Source of the DNA: Limosilactobacillus rudii
Lineage (GTDB): Bacteria > Bacillota > Bacilli > Lactobacillales > Lactobacillaceae
NCBI RefSeq assembly: GCF_014145455.1
Contig: NZ_JACIVB010000017.1
Coordinates: forward strand, 62,001-126,000
Reading direction: 5' to 3'
DNA length: 64,000 bases
Shown in pieces: positions 18,196 through 29,444 of this stretch. The translations under genes were made by a program, and so were the position numbers. Each line of letters starts with the position of its first letter. The first letter of the stretch is position 1. The notes beneath the pieces were generated by a model. It had not been told where the DNA came from and ran no database searches. It saw only the letters and a program-made list of their open reading frames with translations.

Positions 18196-19131
18196 TTAAC
18201 CATTAATTTTAAAATCAACAATCCGATATCTTTCTTGCGGGTGAAAAAGTAATTCAACCGCTTGCTGACCTAATTTTCGTGGTTGCAGGTCAACTTTATC
18301 TTCCTGATTAATTAGCATCCCCATCAAGCGACTATTATTAAAACAAATCGTGGGTAAATTAAATTTTTGGAGTTGCCTTACTAATCGTACCAGCAACAGA
18401 TCATCAGCACAAACAATCGAATCTACTTGAGGATGCTGGGTAATAAACTCTGTAATCGTTGTCCCATCAACCATAAACCGCCAAGTCAGCGGCGTAACGT
18501 GACGATTGGCCATGCTCTGTTGGTAACCATGATTTCGATCTTGCTCATAAACCCAACTACTAGCCGACTGTAGAAATGCTGGACATTCTACATGATGATG
18601 CTCCATTAAGTAATCAGTCGCGGCTTTCCCGGCAGCAACATTATCATTATCAACAAACCGGTCTTGGTGATGGTCAGGATGCCCGATAACAACAAAGTTT
18701 AAACCTTGTTCCCGCAAATAGTTCGTAACCGGGTCATCTTTTTCAGTATAAAACACCAAAAAATTATGAACCTTCGACTGCTCAACCATTGACTTAACGC
18801 TTTGAAGCAAATCGGCCGCAGTTGGCGCGATGGCTACAACCATTTCGTAATGAATTGGTTTTAAAGCGACACTGATTCCCCGCATCAAATCGATATGAAA
18901 CGGGTTGGCCGGTGCAGTATCCTGTGTTACAGGAAAGACGATCCCGACCATGTTTGATTCCCCACGAGTAAGATTTTGCGCATTATAGTTTGGTTGATAG
19001 CCCAACTGTTCTGCAATTTTTTCTATTCGTTGACGTGTTTTATCACTAATTCGCGGATTATGATTCAGCGCCCGCGAGGCAGTTGAAACCGAAACCCCCG
19101 CTTGCTGTGCAATATCCTTAATGGTTGCCAA
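18196..19131 (-). CDS. LacI-family repressor, probable maltose regulator
   Basis: A 311-aa LacI/GalR regulator: helix-turn-helix TIKDIAQQAGVSVSTASRALNH at the N-terminus, hinge, and a periplasmic-binding-like effector domain (MVGIVFPVTQ ... SIVCADDLLLVRLVRQL). The start is a TTG directly after the addA stop (TAG-TTG), with AAGGTG supplied by the addA 3' end, so it is coupled to addA. It is a little short at the C-terminus for the family. The operator at 16835-16860 is the obvious target. Confidence 0.88.
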   Translation of the reverse strand: MATIKDIAQQAGVSVSTASRALNHNPRISDKTRQRIEKIAEQLGYQPNYNAQNLTRGESNMVGIVFPVTQDTAPANPFHIDLMRGISVALKPIHYEMVVAIAPTAADLLQSVKSMVEQSKVHNFLVFYTEKDDPVTNYLREQGLNFVVIGHPDHHQDRFVDNDNVAAGKAATDYLMEHHHVECPAFLQSASSWVYEQDRNHGYQQSMANRHVTPLTWRFMVDGTTITEFITQHPQVDSIVCADDLLLVRLVRQLQKFNLPTICFNNSRLMGMLINQEDKVDLQPRKLGQQAVELLFHPQERYRIVDFKING

Positions 19132-22100
19132 CTAATCACCTTCTTTTGTAAATAACACAAACTCACCTAATTCTAACAGGTAGAGACCCATTTGGACAAC
19201 CGGAACCCCTTCCATTATATTAAGAGCCTCTTTATATAGCTCAAGCTGACCGCGATAACGGTCTTTTATTCGTGCTAAGTCAAATTCTTGGTAATTAGTA
19301 TTAATATGGTCAGTCTTATAATCGACAAGGATGATGCCCTTGTCTGTCTTTAGATAACCATCGATAATTCCGTGAATCAATATTCGTTCATCGTCACTAG
19401 CGTTTACTCCTTTGAATAACTCATGACCATTCATAATCATTGAAAATGGAACTTCACGATGATAGGCGGTTGGATGTTTTATTATCTCTTTTCCCACTGA
19501 AGTACGATAAAAGCCTACGATTCCCTGCCGGTTTATCTGTCCTGCGACTTGAGGATTAATCAATCTTTCAGCAACTAACTGTTGAATTTTGCTATCAACC
19601 TGTTGAATATCGGGCATTCCCTCCTCCAATGATAATTTTTGGAAAACAAGGTGGGTTGCCGTTCCAATATCCGTTGGCGCTGGCTGACTATTATCCTGCT
19701 GAATAAATGGCGGTACATCAAACTTGTTATTTAAGTACATCCCCTGCGTCTTAATCTTGCGCTGCTGGTCATAATCCCACCGCGCCATATCACGCGTGTC
19801 GGGATCTTCAAAGACCCGCTTAACGTCTGTAACAGACTGGTAAGCTGTCGTCTGGGTTGCCACAATATTGGGATAACGATAGCGGATAATCTTAGCAATT
19901 TTCTCACGAGATGCATCATCAACCGGAATATTATTGGTTGCAACTGTGTCTTCACTGGCATCCTGACCAATTGTAGCTAATCCATCGGTTACTTTCGTGA
20001 ACGTATATGTCTTAGCAATAAAGTCCGGAATTGTATTTAGGATCGTCGTTTTGGAACCTGCAAGGGCACTCTCCTCTAAGGTGACATCACCGGCACTTAG
20101 TTGCTTTGCGTTAAATTCGGGGTAACGAGCTAATGCCAACCCAATCCAATCCATAAAAGAATTTGCACTAATTCGTGGTTGGGGGCCTATTAATAGGTGG
20201 TTACTCTGAAATGCCTTTTGCCACCGTTGCCACGATCCCGTGAGACTTTGCGTGCGCATTTCTTCGTTAAATGACCCCGTAATTACCAAACGTTGCTCAG
20301 CACGTGTAAGCGCAACATAAAGTACCCGCAGATCTTCAGCACGCTCACCTCGTTGAACTTCTTCAATTACCGCTTGCCGTTGGGGAGTATCATACACTAC
20401 CCGCTCTTTATCCATATAACGGATACCAACACCAGCCATCGCATCAACAACGGCATTTTCACGTGCGGCACCCTTATTAAATCCATGGGTCGCATCGATT
20501 AGAAAAACAACCGGGAACTGTAATCCCTTGCTACCATGAATCGTCATAACATTAACCGTATTAGCAGTTAATTGTGTTGGCGCTACCCCTAAGTCTTTAT
20601 CATGTTCCTGCATTTTTTCAATAAACCGAATGAATTGATATAACCCCTTAAAGCTGCTCTGTTCATATGTGTGAGCTCGTTGGTATAACGCGTGCAGATT
20701 CGCTTGCCGCTGGTGTCCCCCTGGCATTGCACCCACATAATCCAGATAGCCGGTTTGATCATAAATTTGCCAAATTAAATCAACAAGGGTCTGCTGTTGA
20801 GCAGTCTGCCGAAATGTCTTTAGCATCTCCAAAAAATGGGTTATTTTTTCATAAAGTTGTGTAGCTTGTTCTGCAGTAAAAAGCGACTGGTGATGGAGTG
20901 TCTTTTGGTCATAATTACGGACAAACGACTGCAGGGCAGTATAGTAATCAGCCGACCGATTTTGTAACCTAATAAATGCCAATTCTTGGTTGGTTAAGCC
21001 TACTATTGGCGACCTTAAAACTGCCGCTAATGGAATATCCTGTTGGGGATTATCAATCAGTTTAAGGATTGCCATCATTACCCGGACTTCAGTTGCCTGG
21101 AAATAACTCTCAACGTCATGAACAGTTAGCGGAATGTTAAGTTTGTTAAACTCCTCCATCAGAGTGTTATTGATCGCCTTTGTTCGTTCAAGTAATACAA
21201 TATCTCCATACTGAATTGGATGCATCTGACCATCATCAGGATGAAAAATCATTTCTTGACCTTCAACCATTTGCTTAATCCGCATCCCAATCATCCGAAA
21301 TTCGCCGGCAAGCTTATCATCTTCATGATCCACGTCCTGCTTATCATTACTTGTTGCATTGGCATCATATAATAACACTTCTGTCGGTTTTGCATGATTA
21401 TCCTTGTTATCCTCATAGTATGTTGCAGCATACTTTAAGTGCGCATCTTCATCATAATCGATCTCCCCGACCTCTTTATCCATTAACTGTTCAAATAAGG
21501 TGTTAGTAAAACTTGTCACGTTGGTCATCGAACGGAAATTTTCACCTAGAACAATTGCCTCGCCATTTTCGCCATTACGATAATCCTGATATTTCCCGAG
21601 AAATAATGTTGGGTCTGCTTCACGGAAACGATAGATTGACTGCTTCACATCACCAACCATAAATAGATTTTTACGATCAGGCGATGTTAACTTCATCAAG
21701 ATACTTTCCTGCAGGCGGTTTGTATCTTGATATTCGTCAATCATAATTTCTTGGTAGTGCTTCTGCAGGTCTTGCACGAGCGCCTGCCAATTTGGCTGGT
21801 CAGCAGGGGGCGTTAAAATTGCATAGGCATAGTGTTCAAGGTCACTAAACTCTAAAACATGTCGATTTATTTTTGTCTGTTGGTATTGTTGACAAAATTT
21901 AATCGTGACTACACTCAACTCTTTTAATAGTTCTTGAGCATGGGTTGAAATTGTGCGGAATTGTTTTTCTGAATAAGTAAAGAAGTGTTCGACTAATTGG
22001 TCAAATTGTTTTTTGATTCCCGTTCGTGTCTTGCCGATGGACTTATACGTTTCTTCTGCTAAATCATCATCCTTGGGCTTGCCACTTAGCCGGGCAAATT

Positions 22101-23307
22101 TAGCATTCACAAATAAATCCCTAACCATATCCCATGTTGGCGGTTGAAGTAAATCTAAAATATCCTGCATCATTTGGCGATCTTTTTGTAATGAGGTAAC
22201 CGTTTTTTCATCTAAACCACTGGCATCAGCTTTTTCTATTAATTCAACAAAGGCATCTCGCAATCTAGTAACATTAGTTAATACTTTTTCTTTAACTGCT
22301 TCTGTATCCTTAACTATTCCCAATGAGTCACTTACAGTTTGTTCCCATTGCTTTTTCAAACCGTTTCGCTGTTTTTGAATATTCTTAAATACGTCGATCC
22401 GCGGGTCATCCGCTGCTGGCCGTCCACGAAAACTGCCAAACTTTTGCTGCGCCATTATTTGACAAACATTTTCCATTTTTATTCCCGACAAAGCTGATGA
22501 TAACTGACTAATTACTTCTTGGTCGGTTTTAAGAATTTCTTCTGTTTTATCCAATCCATTATCTGCTGCCCGCATCGCCAGTTCACGGTAATCTTGAACA
22601 AATTGCTGTAGTTTTTCTATCACTAGTGGTTTTAATTGGTCCTGATAAAATGCTGACTGTAAAATTTCACCATCACCAAGGTCATAATTATCAGGTAACT
22701 TTTGTAACCACCCTTCAGGATCAGGTTGCGCATTTGCAATGTCATATAGCCGTAAAACCAGGTCATCCAGCCCCTGGTCATCACGATCATTGGAGAAATT
22801 GAGAACCAGCTCACCAAACGAAGCTCTTCCTGCTACTTTCTCTGTTGATGTTCTATATAATTGCTCGCTAACTTCATGCCAAACATCTTCTTGTAATAAT
22901 AATCGTTCCGTATCGTCAGTTAGAAGACGGAATTGCGGATCAAGGTCAATTAGATAATAGTACCGTTTTATTAATTTTAAGCAGAAAGCATGAATTGTAC
23001 TAATATCAGCAGCTGCTAGTCGATTTATTTGGCTTCCCATTCGATCGCGCAATGCTTTTGGCTTAGTCGAGTCTTGCACTATTTTTTGCAAAGCTGTCCT
23101 AATCTTGTCGCGCATATTTTTTGCCGCCGCGTCTGTAAAAGTTACAAGAAGCATGCGATCGATACTCTGACCTTCTTTAATCAGTTCGATCGTGCGGTTA
23201 ACCAATACCGCAGTCTTACCTGAACCTGCCGAAGCTGACACAAGAATATTCGTATTGCGATCACTAATTGCTTTGTGTTGCGCAGGTGTTGGTTTAAATC
23301 CTGCCAT
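19132..23307 (-). CDS. addA: ATP-dependent helicase/nuclease subunit A
   Basis: 1391 aa. UvrD-type helicase with Walker [14 protein letters not shown] near the N-terminus, Walker B in [11 protein letters not shown], motif IV-VI elements ([30 protein letters not shown]), and a C-terminal RecB-family nuclease site ([21 protein letters not shown]). With AddB it processes double-strand ends for recombination. The ATG overlaps the addB stop (TAATG), so expression is coupled. Confidence 0.97.
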   Translation of the reverse strand: MAGFKPTPAQHKAISDRNTNILVSASAGSGKTAVLVNRTIELIKEGQSIDRMLLVTFTDAAAKNMRDKIRTALQKIVQDSTKPKALRDRMGSQINRLAAADISTIHAFCLKLIKRYYYLIDLDPQFRLLTDDTERLLLQEDVWHEVSEQLYRTSTEKVAGRASFGELVLNFSNDRDDQGLDDLVLRLYDIANAQPDPEGWLQKLPDNYDLGDGEILQSAFYQDQLKPLVIEKLQQFVQDYRELAMRAADNGLDKTEEILKTDQEVISQLSSALSGIKMENVCQIMAQQKFGSFRGRPAADDPRIDVFKNIQKQRNGLKKQWEQTVSDSLGIVKDTEAVKEKVLTNVTRLRDAFVELIEKADASGLDEKTVTSLQKDRQMMQDILDLLQPPTWDMVRDLFVNAKFARLSGKPKDDDLAEETYKSIGKTRTGIKKQFDQLVEHFFTYSEKQFRTISTHAQELLKELSVVTIKFCQQYQQTKINRHVLEFSDLEHYAYAILTPPADQPNWQALVQDLQKHYQEIMIDEYQDTNRLQESILMKLTSPDRKNLFMVGDVKQSIYRFREADPTLFLGKYQDYRNGENGEAIVLGENFRSMTNVTSFTNTLFEQLMDKEVGEIDYDEDAHLKYAATYYEDNKDNHAKPTEVLLYDANATSNDKQDVDHEDDKLAGEFRMIGMRIKQMVEGQEMIFHPDDGQMHPIQYGDIVLLERTKAINNTLMEEFNKLNIPLTVHDVESYFQATEVRVMMAILKLIDNPQQDIPLAAVLRSPIVGLTNQELAFIRLQNRSADYYTALQSFVRNYDQKTLHHQSLFTAEQATQLYEKITHFLEMLKTFRQTAQQQTLVDLIWQIYDQTGYLDYVGAMPGGHQRQANLHALYQRAHTYEQSSFKGLYQFIRFIEKMQEHDKDLGVAPTQLTANTVNVMTIHGSKGLQFPVVFLIDATHGFNKGAARENAVVDAMAGVGIRYMDKERVVYDTPQRQAVIEEVQRGERAEDLRVLYVALTRAEQRLVITGSFNEEMRTQSLTGSWQRWQKAFQSNHLLIGPQPRISANSFMDWIGLALARYPEFNAKQLSAGDVTLEESALAGSKTTILNTIPDFIAKTYTFTKVTDGLATIGQDASEDTVATNNIPVDDASREKIAKIIRYRYPNIVATQTTAYQSVTDVKRVFEDPDTRDMARWDYDQQRKIKTQGMYLNNKFDVPPFIQQDNSQPAPTDIGTATHLVFQKLSLEEGMPDIQQVDSKIQQLVAERLINPQVAGQINRQGIVGFYRTSVGKEIIKHPTAYHREVPFSMIMNGHELFKGVNASDDERILIHGIIDGYLKTDKGIILVDYKTDHINTNYQEFDLARIKDRYRGQLELYKEALNIMEGVPVVQMGLYLLELGEFVLFTKEGD

Positions 23308-26300
23308 TAATCTTCGTCCTCCTCACCTTCTCGGCTTACGTTTTCAAATGCCTCTTTCGCTAAATTAGGATTAAGGTCTCGGTAATTTTGTTGGTCTAAC
23401 ATATTATCAAACTGAAATACATCCAAAAAGTCACTAAAATCAAGCCCCGTTCGCCGACTAGTCCCATTAAGCAAGCGATACGGATTCAACTTTAGCTCTC
23501 CGCTTAATATTTGATTACCAGCGTTAATTACAAGGCTTTTATTCATTTCTTGTAACCACTCCAATTGCTGCGGTGTTACTAATAGTGCTTCTTTATTTGC
23601 CTTAATTTTGCCATTTTTAAATTCTTTAAGCGGATATAAGAATGCCTGCTTATCAAGACTCTTATCTAGTTCGCGGAGTAATTTAGGATCATTAAGCAGA
23701 ATTCCCTTATATTGGTGTTCTTTTAGCTTTAGGTTGTCCAATGAGTCCTTTTTTAGCTGGGCAGCTTTGACCGTTGGGTTATTTAAGCGAAGATATAGCG
23801 CACCAGCCAGTTGCGGATTATTTGTACCAAATTCTCCTAAGTTTGCTTGAAGGCCATTTAGATAGGTCAACAGTTGCAGTGAAATCCCATAATAGGCAGA
23901 TGTAAGGTCAAAGAGGTGGTTACTAGACTTGTAGTCCACAACTGTTAAGAAGTCTTGATTATCCCGTTTAAAGTTATCAATACGGTCGATACGTCCCCGA
24001 AGATAGATATGGTGGCGATCTTTTAATGGATAGTCAAGTGATCCCAAATCATTAGGTTGCCGACTCCCAATCCGCCCAAATTGCACTTCTGTCTTTAGCG
24101 GTTGAGAACCTGTATATTCAGCTTGACGACAAAGCGTGATCAGCATTGTTTTTACAATTGACGTCAACTGTTGATATTGAAATTGTGCTTGTGCTGATGA
24201 ATTAATTAACCGTAGGAGCATCGGTTGATTTTCTTGCGCTGTAACTAATGCATGATCGATTAGTTGGTCGCGTTGAAGCTGGTTGTTTGCTTTTGCTAAG
24301 GCCGCAAAAGAGAGACCTGTCTTTCGAACTGCTGTAACAAAGCTTTCCATTGCTTTATGGAAAAATGTTCCAATCCGATCAGTTGACAATGTCAGTTCAT
24401 CACGCTTCTGTAGGCGTAATCCATATTTAAGGAAATACTCGTACTGATTAATATAGAAGTCTTGAAGCTGGGAAATAGAAGCATACAAGACACGTCCCTC
24501 ATTTTTATCAGGAGCAGTTCGTAAGTAGAGGGCCTGGGCTAATTTATTTCCCAGGGAATCAACTTTATTTTGATAATGGAAGCCTGCTGCGACCAATGCT
24601 AACCGCTGTCCTAACGCTATTCCTTCTGCCTGCAATCGTAAATCAGGGCTTGCTTGCCACTGTTTTGCTGTCTTAACCAATATCTCAACTACATCTTGCC
24701 AGCCGATCGGCAGTACTGGTTGACGGTCAATTCCTACACCCTGATCGTCACGAACTTGGCGACCTACCTCAACTAACCGGTTTATCGTTGCAAACGGCGC
24801 ACTAACAAACGCACTCGCATGTTCCTGCCCTTCCTTGCTTGTGACAAGTGGATACTCGTGACATGGTTGAGCAAAATAATGTGCCATATCTCGCATATAT
24901 GGAGAGAGCCCTAATTCTTTATCATCACTGTCAGTACGTGGGGCGGAAAAGATTAATCGCTCTTTGGCATTCATAAAGCCGGTGTAATGAACAAAAGGCT
25001 CATCAATTAATTGGTCAATTGCTGTCCCTGGCAAGTACTGAAAATCCTGGTCAAGATAGGCACTCAGAATATCCTTATCCTGATCTGTCAGCAAACTCTC
25101 GCTTTCCTGCATTTCGGGCATCACATCATCCGTTGCCCCAATCATAAAGACTATTTTGCGACTTTGACTCTGGACAATCCCCGTTTCTGAAATAACAACC
25201 TGGTCAAGTGTTGCTGGAATTTGCGAGTATTGTGCAGCAGCGAATCCAGCCTGTAATAATTCGCTAAACATTAACGCACTATTATTATCGTCACGAATTT
25301 CTTGTTGACCAAGAATTTCAACGTATTCTTGAAGGATTTGACAGAACGTTGTCCAGACCTGCTGTGGCTGGCGAGCTAAGTCAAGGTTACGGTTACTTTG
25401 ATACTGTTGCCAAGCATATAAACGCTCTGTAACGCCACTCTCTGACAAAAACTGATAGAGTGTAGTAGCAAGGTCTTTACCTGTTTGTGCTTGCTTAAGC
25501 TGCTCGAAAAACGGCATTATTTTTCGTGCTACATAGTTTTTAACCAATGCCAATTGATCATTTAATTTTTTCAGGCGGGACTGCGCGTACTTAGGATTAT
25601 CGAGTTCGGTTCCTGGTGCCTGCCATAATTGCTTAATCTTTTCTTGATCGCTTGTGATCCACGCATTTTTGCCTTCAATTGCTTGTTTTAGACACCAGTT
25701 TTCAGTTGTAAAAACAGCCGCTTGAAACTGATTGATACTCATTAAATCACCAGTACTACTACGCGGAACAAGTAACCACGTCTTTAGGAGCTGGATAATA
25801 TCTGCCGTCCGGTAGCCACGTTGCGGAATTTCAATCAAGGTTGTTAAAAGAGTCACTAAAGGATGATTATCCATCTGTCGTTCATGATCGTTAAAGATTG
25901 GAATCTTATGTGCTGCAAATACAGAATCAATCATTGTCTGATAACCAGCAAGATGCCGACTTAAAATCAAGAAATCGCGGTAACGATACTTTCCACTAGC
26001 TACTAATTGATGAATCTGCGTTGCAATATTGTTTAGCTCTGTCATCCGATTTGTCGTCAACATAAATTGCAAGTCTTGTGGATGAATAAGTTCTTGTTGA
26101 TCATTTGGACTAATTGGCTCACGGGCATAACGCTTAAAGTAAGTATCTACTTGCTGAAGAGTAGGACTTACACGTGGATTGGTGGCAAATGTAACATTAT
26201 TAAGAACCTTTACATCTTGCGGATGCGCCTGGGCAAACTTCCATAAGCGATGAAATTGCATTGCTGATGAATAAAAGAGGTCATTTTTCGGCGGAAGCTC

Positions 26301-27083
26301 ACTTGGACTAGGGTGATTTTGATCTGGATAACCACGATCCAATGTCAGGGAAATCGTAGTCGAAGCAGCATTAGTAATCAATGCATCAACCACCTGCTGT
26401 TCATTTGCCGTAAATTTAGCAAAACGGTCAATAAAAAAATGCATCTTTGTCGTTGCTGGAGACTTTCGCAGATAGGCGACTAATTGCTGATATAGTTCGC
26501 TATTGCCTAAGAAACGATCTTTTAACCGGTCTTCATAGACATGATATATTATTTCTACATCATGCATTTTAGCAAGCCATGCTTGATTTACCGCCGGATC
26601 GCTTGCTGATTTCACCCGGGAAATAATCGCGGTTAGGTCATCAGCTGTGATGTTGGCGCTCTTTAATTCTTCTAGTTGAGCGGTCATTTTTTGAATAAAT
26701 CCGGGCTGTCTAACCTCGCTCGCATATAAGCGTAAATCATTTACCTGTTCTTGAACCACCTGTGACGTCAGCATCGCCATCCCAATTTTGGAAATCCGCG
26801 GTGTCTGAAATGCAGCTGTATCGCGTAATAGGTACCACGCCAGACGACTAAATGACAAAACCTGAACACGTGAGGACGCAAAACGATCCGTTCCAGTTAA
26901 TCCTTGCCGTTTACGGAGACCTGCCAAAACATTAATTTCAGTTTCAAACTTAATGTGGTTAGGAACTAAATAATAAAAAGTATCCTCAAGCGGCGCCGTC
27001 TTTATCTGGTCTGCTAATTGGTCGACTAATACCTGTTCATGATCCATCGCTGCTGTTCCCAAGACAAAACCCAGTGTTCCCAT
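23307..27083 (-). CDS. addB: ATP-dependent helicase/nuclease subunit B (AddB/RexB)
   Basis: 1258 aa. Inactivated helicase fold followed by a nuclease domain ([11 protein letters not shown] ... [12 protein letters not shown]). Two differences from B. subtilis AddB are visible. The N-terminal nucleotide-binding loop is degenerate ([10 protein letters not shown], with no GKS/T). The C-terminal part has no cysteine cluster, so the iron-sulfur staple is absent. Both fit the RexB type of lactic acid bacteria. It starts the addB-addA-lacI run. Confidence 0.95.
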   Translation of the reverse strand: MGTLGFVLGTAAMDHEQVLVDQLADQIKTAPLEDTFYYLVPNHIKFETEINVLAGLRKRQGLTGTDRFASSRVQVLSFSRLAWYLLRDTAAFQTPRISKIGMAMLTSQVVQEQVNDLRLYASEVRQPGFIQKMTAQLEELKSANITADDLTAIISRVKSASDPAVNQAWLAKMHDVEIIYHVYEDRLKDRFLGNSELYQQLVAYLRKSPATTKMHFFIDRFAKFTANEQQVVDALITNAASTTISLTLDRGYPDQNHPSPSELPPKNDLFYSSAMQFHRLWKFAQAHPQDVKVLNNVTFATNPRVSPTLQQVDTYFKRYAREPISPNDQQELIHPQDLQFMLTTNRMTELNNIATQIHQLVASGKYRYRDFLILSRHLAGYQTMIDSVFAAHKIPIFNDHERQMDNHPLVTLLTTLIEIPQRGYRTADIIQLLKTWLLVPRSSTGDLMSINQFQAAVFTTENWCLKQAIEGKNAWITSDQEKIKQLWQAPGTELDNPKYAQSRLKKLNDQLALVKNYVARKIMPFFEQLKQAQTGKDLATTLYQFLSESGVTERLYAWQQYQSNRNLDLARQPQQVWTTFCQILQEYVEILGQQEIRDDNNSALMFSELLQAGFAAAQYSQIPATLDQVVISETGIVQSQSRKIVFMIGATDDVMPEMQESESLLTDQDKDILSAYLDQDFQYLPGTAIDQLIDEPFVHYTGFMNAKERLIFSAPRTDSDDKELGLSPYMRDMAHYFAQPCHEYPLVTSKEGQEHASAFVSAPFATINRLVEVGRQVRDDQGVGIDRQPVLPIGWQDVVEILVKTAKQWQASPDLRLQAEGIALGQRLALVAAGFHYQNKVDSLGNKLAQALYLRTAPDKNEGRVLYASISQLQDFYINQYEYFLKYGLRLQKRDELTLSTDRIGTFFHKAMESFVTAVRKTGLSFAALAKANNQLQRDQLIDHALVTAQENQPMLLRLINSSAQAQFQYQQLTSIVKTMLITLCRQAEYTGSQPLKTEVQFGRIGSRQPNDLGSLDYPLKDRHHIYLRGRIDRIDNFKRDNQDFLTVVDYKSSNHLFDLTSAYYGISLQLLTYLNGLQANLGEFGTNNPQLAGALYLRLNNPTVKAAQLKKDSLDNLKLKEHQYKGILLNDPKLLRELDKSLDKQAFLYPLKEFKNGKIKANKEALLVTPQQLEWLQEMNKSLVINAGNQILSGELKLNPYRLLNGTSRRTGLDFSDFLDVFQFDNMLDQQNYRDLNPNLAKEAFENVSREGEEDED

Positions 27084-27196
27084 ATGCTTAAACCCTTTCT
27101 ATCCGTAATAATTGCTTTTATTATTCTATCATAAAACGAACGTATATTCTCCTTTAAAATAATAAATGGATTCCGGCGTTTTTTATCCGCAATCCA

Positions 27197-28660
27197 CTAT
27201 AAAATCGGTGACAGCAAACGAGATGCTGTCTGTTTAAACCGTAGCCACCAAGATTGATCAGCAAACATTTGCGGCGTTATCACCCGCGAATTTCTAATAT
27301 CATTTACAAATATCTTTTCTAGATCATCGACCGTGGTCTGGCTATATATAAAAGCATTAATTTCGAAATTTAACTTAAAACTACGAAAATCAAGGTTAGC
27401 TGACCCCACAGAAGCCATCCGTCCATCGATCATCATTGTCTTTGAATGAAGAAATCCTTTTTCGTAGTAATAAATAGTAACGCCGTGATTAGCAAGATCC
27501 CGAGCATAGTATTGCGTTGCCCGATAAACAAACGCGTGATCAGGCATGGATGGGATCATAATTCGGACATCTATGCCTGAATGGGCTGCTACCCGCAAAG
27601 CGTCGAGAATACTATCGTCAGGAATCAGGTAAGGTGTTTGAATCCAAATATGATCTTGCGCTGCGTTAATTAAGCGTAAATATCCCATTTTTATCTTTTC
27701 TAATGGCGCTTCTGGACCACTTGAAACGGTTTGTAACGCTACGTTACCCCGTACCCTGACTGGCTGAAAATACGGATGGTAGTGAAAAATTTTATCAGCT
27801 TGCTTTTTCATCGATGCATTCCAATCGCCAATAAAGCGTCGTTGTAAACTATACACTCCGCCACCTACAATGCGAAGGTGGGTATCACGCCACGGTCCAA
27901 ATTTAGGCAACCGTCCAAGATACTGATCCCCGATATTAAAGCCACCAACATAACCAATTTCACCATCAATTACTACTATTTTTCGGTGATCACGATAGTT
28001 TATTCGAAAGTCAAAAAAATTACTTCGTGCCATTAAGAATGGCGCTGCATATCCGCCTACTTCACGTAAATGATCATAGAAACTAGGACGAACGCCCATT
28101 GACCCCCATGAATCATACAGCACCCGGACTTCGACTCCTTCTGCAGCTTTTTGTTCTAATAATGTCCGTAATTCATTGCCAATTTTGTCATTATAAATCG
28201 TATAAAATTCAATATGGATACTTCTTTTGGCTGCCGCAATATCATTGAACATTTTTTTGAATAAAGCGTTACCTTCTGTAAAAATATCCACATTATTGTG
28301 ACGGGTTAAGAATGAATCATCAATACTCTGGAAGAGCATAATTGTTCGCCGATAAACCTGAACTGTTTGGTCCTTAGGTTTAGGCATATTAATAAATTGT
28401 AGCTTTTGTTCTTCGAGCGCCTGCTTTAACTTAAGACGTGTCTGTGACTTAATCAGTTCTAATCGCTTATGGGGCAATTTACGACCAAAAAAAGCATATA
28501 AAATAAAACCAAACACCGGAATTAAAGTTAAAACCAAAAGCCAAGCCCACGTTGCAGCTATATCCCGTTTCTCACGAAAAACCGTAAAAATAGCGGCAAT
28601 TTCATTAACGAAGATAACCAGTAGCAAAATCCATCGAATAATCGTCCATGTTAATGCCAT
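27197..28660 (-). CDS. cls: cardiolipin synthase
   Basis: A 487-aa phospholipase D-family enzyme. Two N-terminal membrane helices (residues ~5-25 and ~35-57) precede two HKD motifs: YRDHRKIVVIDGEIGYVGG and FLHSKTMMIDGRMASVGSANLD. It joins two phosphatidylglycerol molecules into cardiolipin plus glycerol at the membrane. Length is standard. Single gene, with a weak terminator-like hairpin downstream (27150-27190). Confidence 0.95.
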   Translation of the reverse strand: MALTWTIIRWILLLVIFVNEIAAIFTVFREKRDIAATWAWLLVLTLIPVFGFILYAFFGRKLPHKRLELIKSQTRLKLKQALEEQKLQFINMPKPKDQTVQVYRRTIMLFQSIDDSFLTRHNNVDIFTEGNALFKKMFNDIAAAKRSIHIEFYTIYNDKIGNELRTLLEQKAAEGVEVRVLYDSWGSMGVRPSFYDHLREVGGYAAPFLMARSNFFDFRINYRDHRKIVVIDGEIGYVGGFNIGDQYLGRLPKFGPWRDTHLRIVGGGVYSLQRRFIGDWNASMKKQADKIFHYHPYFQPVRVRGNVALQTVSSGPEAPLEKIKMGYLRLINAAQDHIWIQTPYLIPDDSILDALRVAAHSGIDVRIMIPSMPDHAFVYRATQYYARDLANHGVTIYYYEKGFLHSKTMMIDGRMASVGSANLDFRSFKLNFEINAFIYSQTTVDDLEKIFVNDIRNSRVITPQMFADQSWWLRFKQTASRLLSPIL

Positions 28661-28803
28661 TGCTTACCCTCCCTTAAATTACTGATTTTCATTCTAACGC
28701 AATTAAGCTTTTTCTGAAATACCATTATTACTAATTTCTCTTATGGCTGAACTACAAGGATTGCTTTACAATAGAGTTATTACTTAAAGGAGGCTAATTA
28801 GAA

Positions 28804-29388
28804 ATGGCCGAAGTATACTTACGCCGATCACAGACACAAGATTTAGATGCAATTATGAAGATTATCGACAACGCAAAAGCACTACTTAAAAAGAACGGTA
28901 GTCCCCAATGGCAAAATGGCTATCCTAATCGGGAAACATTCGCCAAGGATATTGCAACCCAAACTAACTGGGTGCTAATAAACGATGGGCAAATTTACGC
29001 AACTGCTACTCTTCAACTAACTCCTGAGCCGACTTACCGTGTGATTACCCATGGTCAATGGAATCAGCCAAATGCCCCATATGCTACTATTCATCGTGTT
29101 GCAATCAGTATTGAGCATCAAGGACAAGGATTAAGTAAAATACTATTTTCTAATTTATTAACTGTTGGCCAAATGCAAGGAATTAAAAATTTCCGCATTG
29201 ATACACACCGGAGCAATAAAGCCATGCAACACATTGCTGAAAGTTTTAATTTTCGTAAACGGGGGATTATTCAAGTTAATGAAAAAAATGATCCCGAACG
29301 GATTGCGTATGAACTAAACTTAGGTAGCCACCATCAATTTACTCATATTAACAATGATTTTATGCAACCATTAATTGATAACCTATAA
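28804..29388 (+). CDS. GNAT-family N-acetyltransferase
   Basis: 194 aa, GNAT fold. The acetyl-CoA loop is VAISIEHQGQGLSKILFSNLL, followed by RIDTHRSNKAMQHIAESFNFRKRG, the usual beta5/alpha4 part. The start follows AAAGGAGG with a good spacer and a TACAAT -10 lies upstream. Substrate unknown. Confidence 0.88.
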   Translation: MAEVYLRRSQTQDLDAIMKIIDNAKALLKKNGSPQWQNGYPNRETFAKDIATQTNWVLINDGQIYATATLQLTPEPTYRVITHGQWNQPNAPYATIHRVAISIEHQGQGLSKILFSNLLTVGQMQGIKNFRIDTHRSNKAMQHIAESFNFRKRGIIQVNEKNDPERIAYELNLGSHHQFTHINNDFMQPLIDNL

Positions 29389-29389
29389 A

Positions 29390-29425
29390 AAAAGAGATTG
29401 GAAAATTTCCAATCTCTTTTTTTAT
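29390..29425. terminator. bidirectional terminator
   Basis: AAAGAGATTGGAAA / TTTCCAATCTCTTT with A- and T-runs on either side, between convergent genes. Confidence 0.9.
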
Positions 29426-29444
29426 ATCATTTAATCGATTCGGA

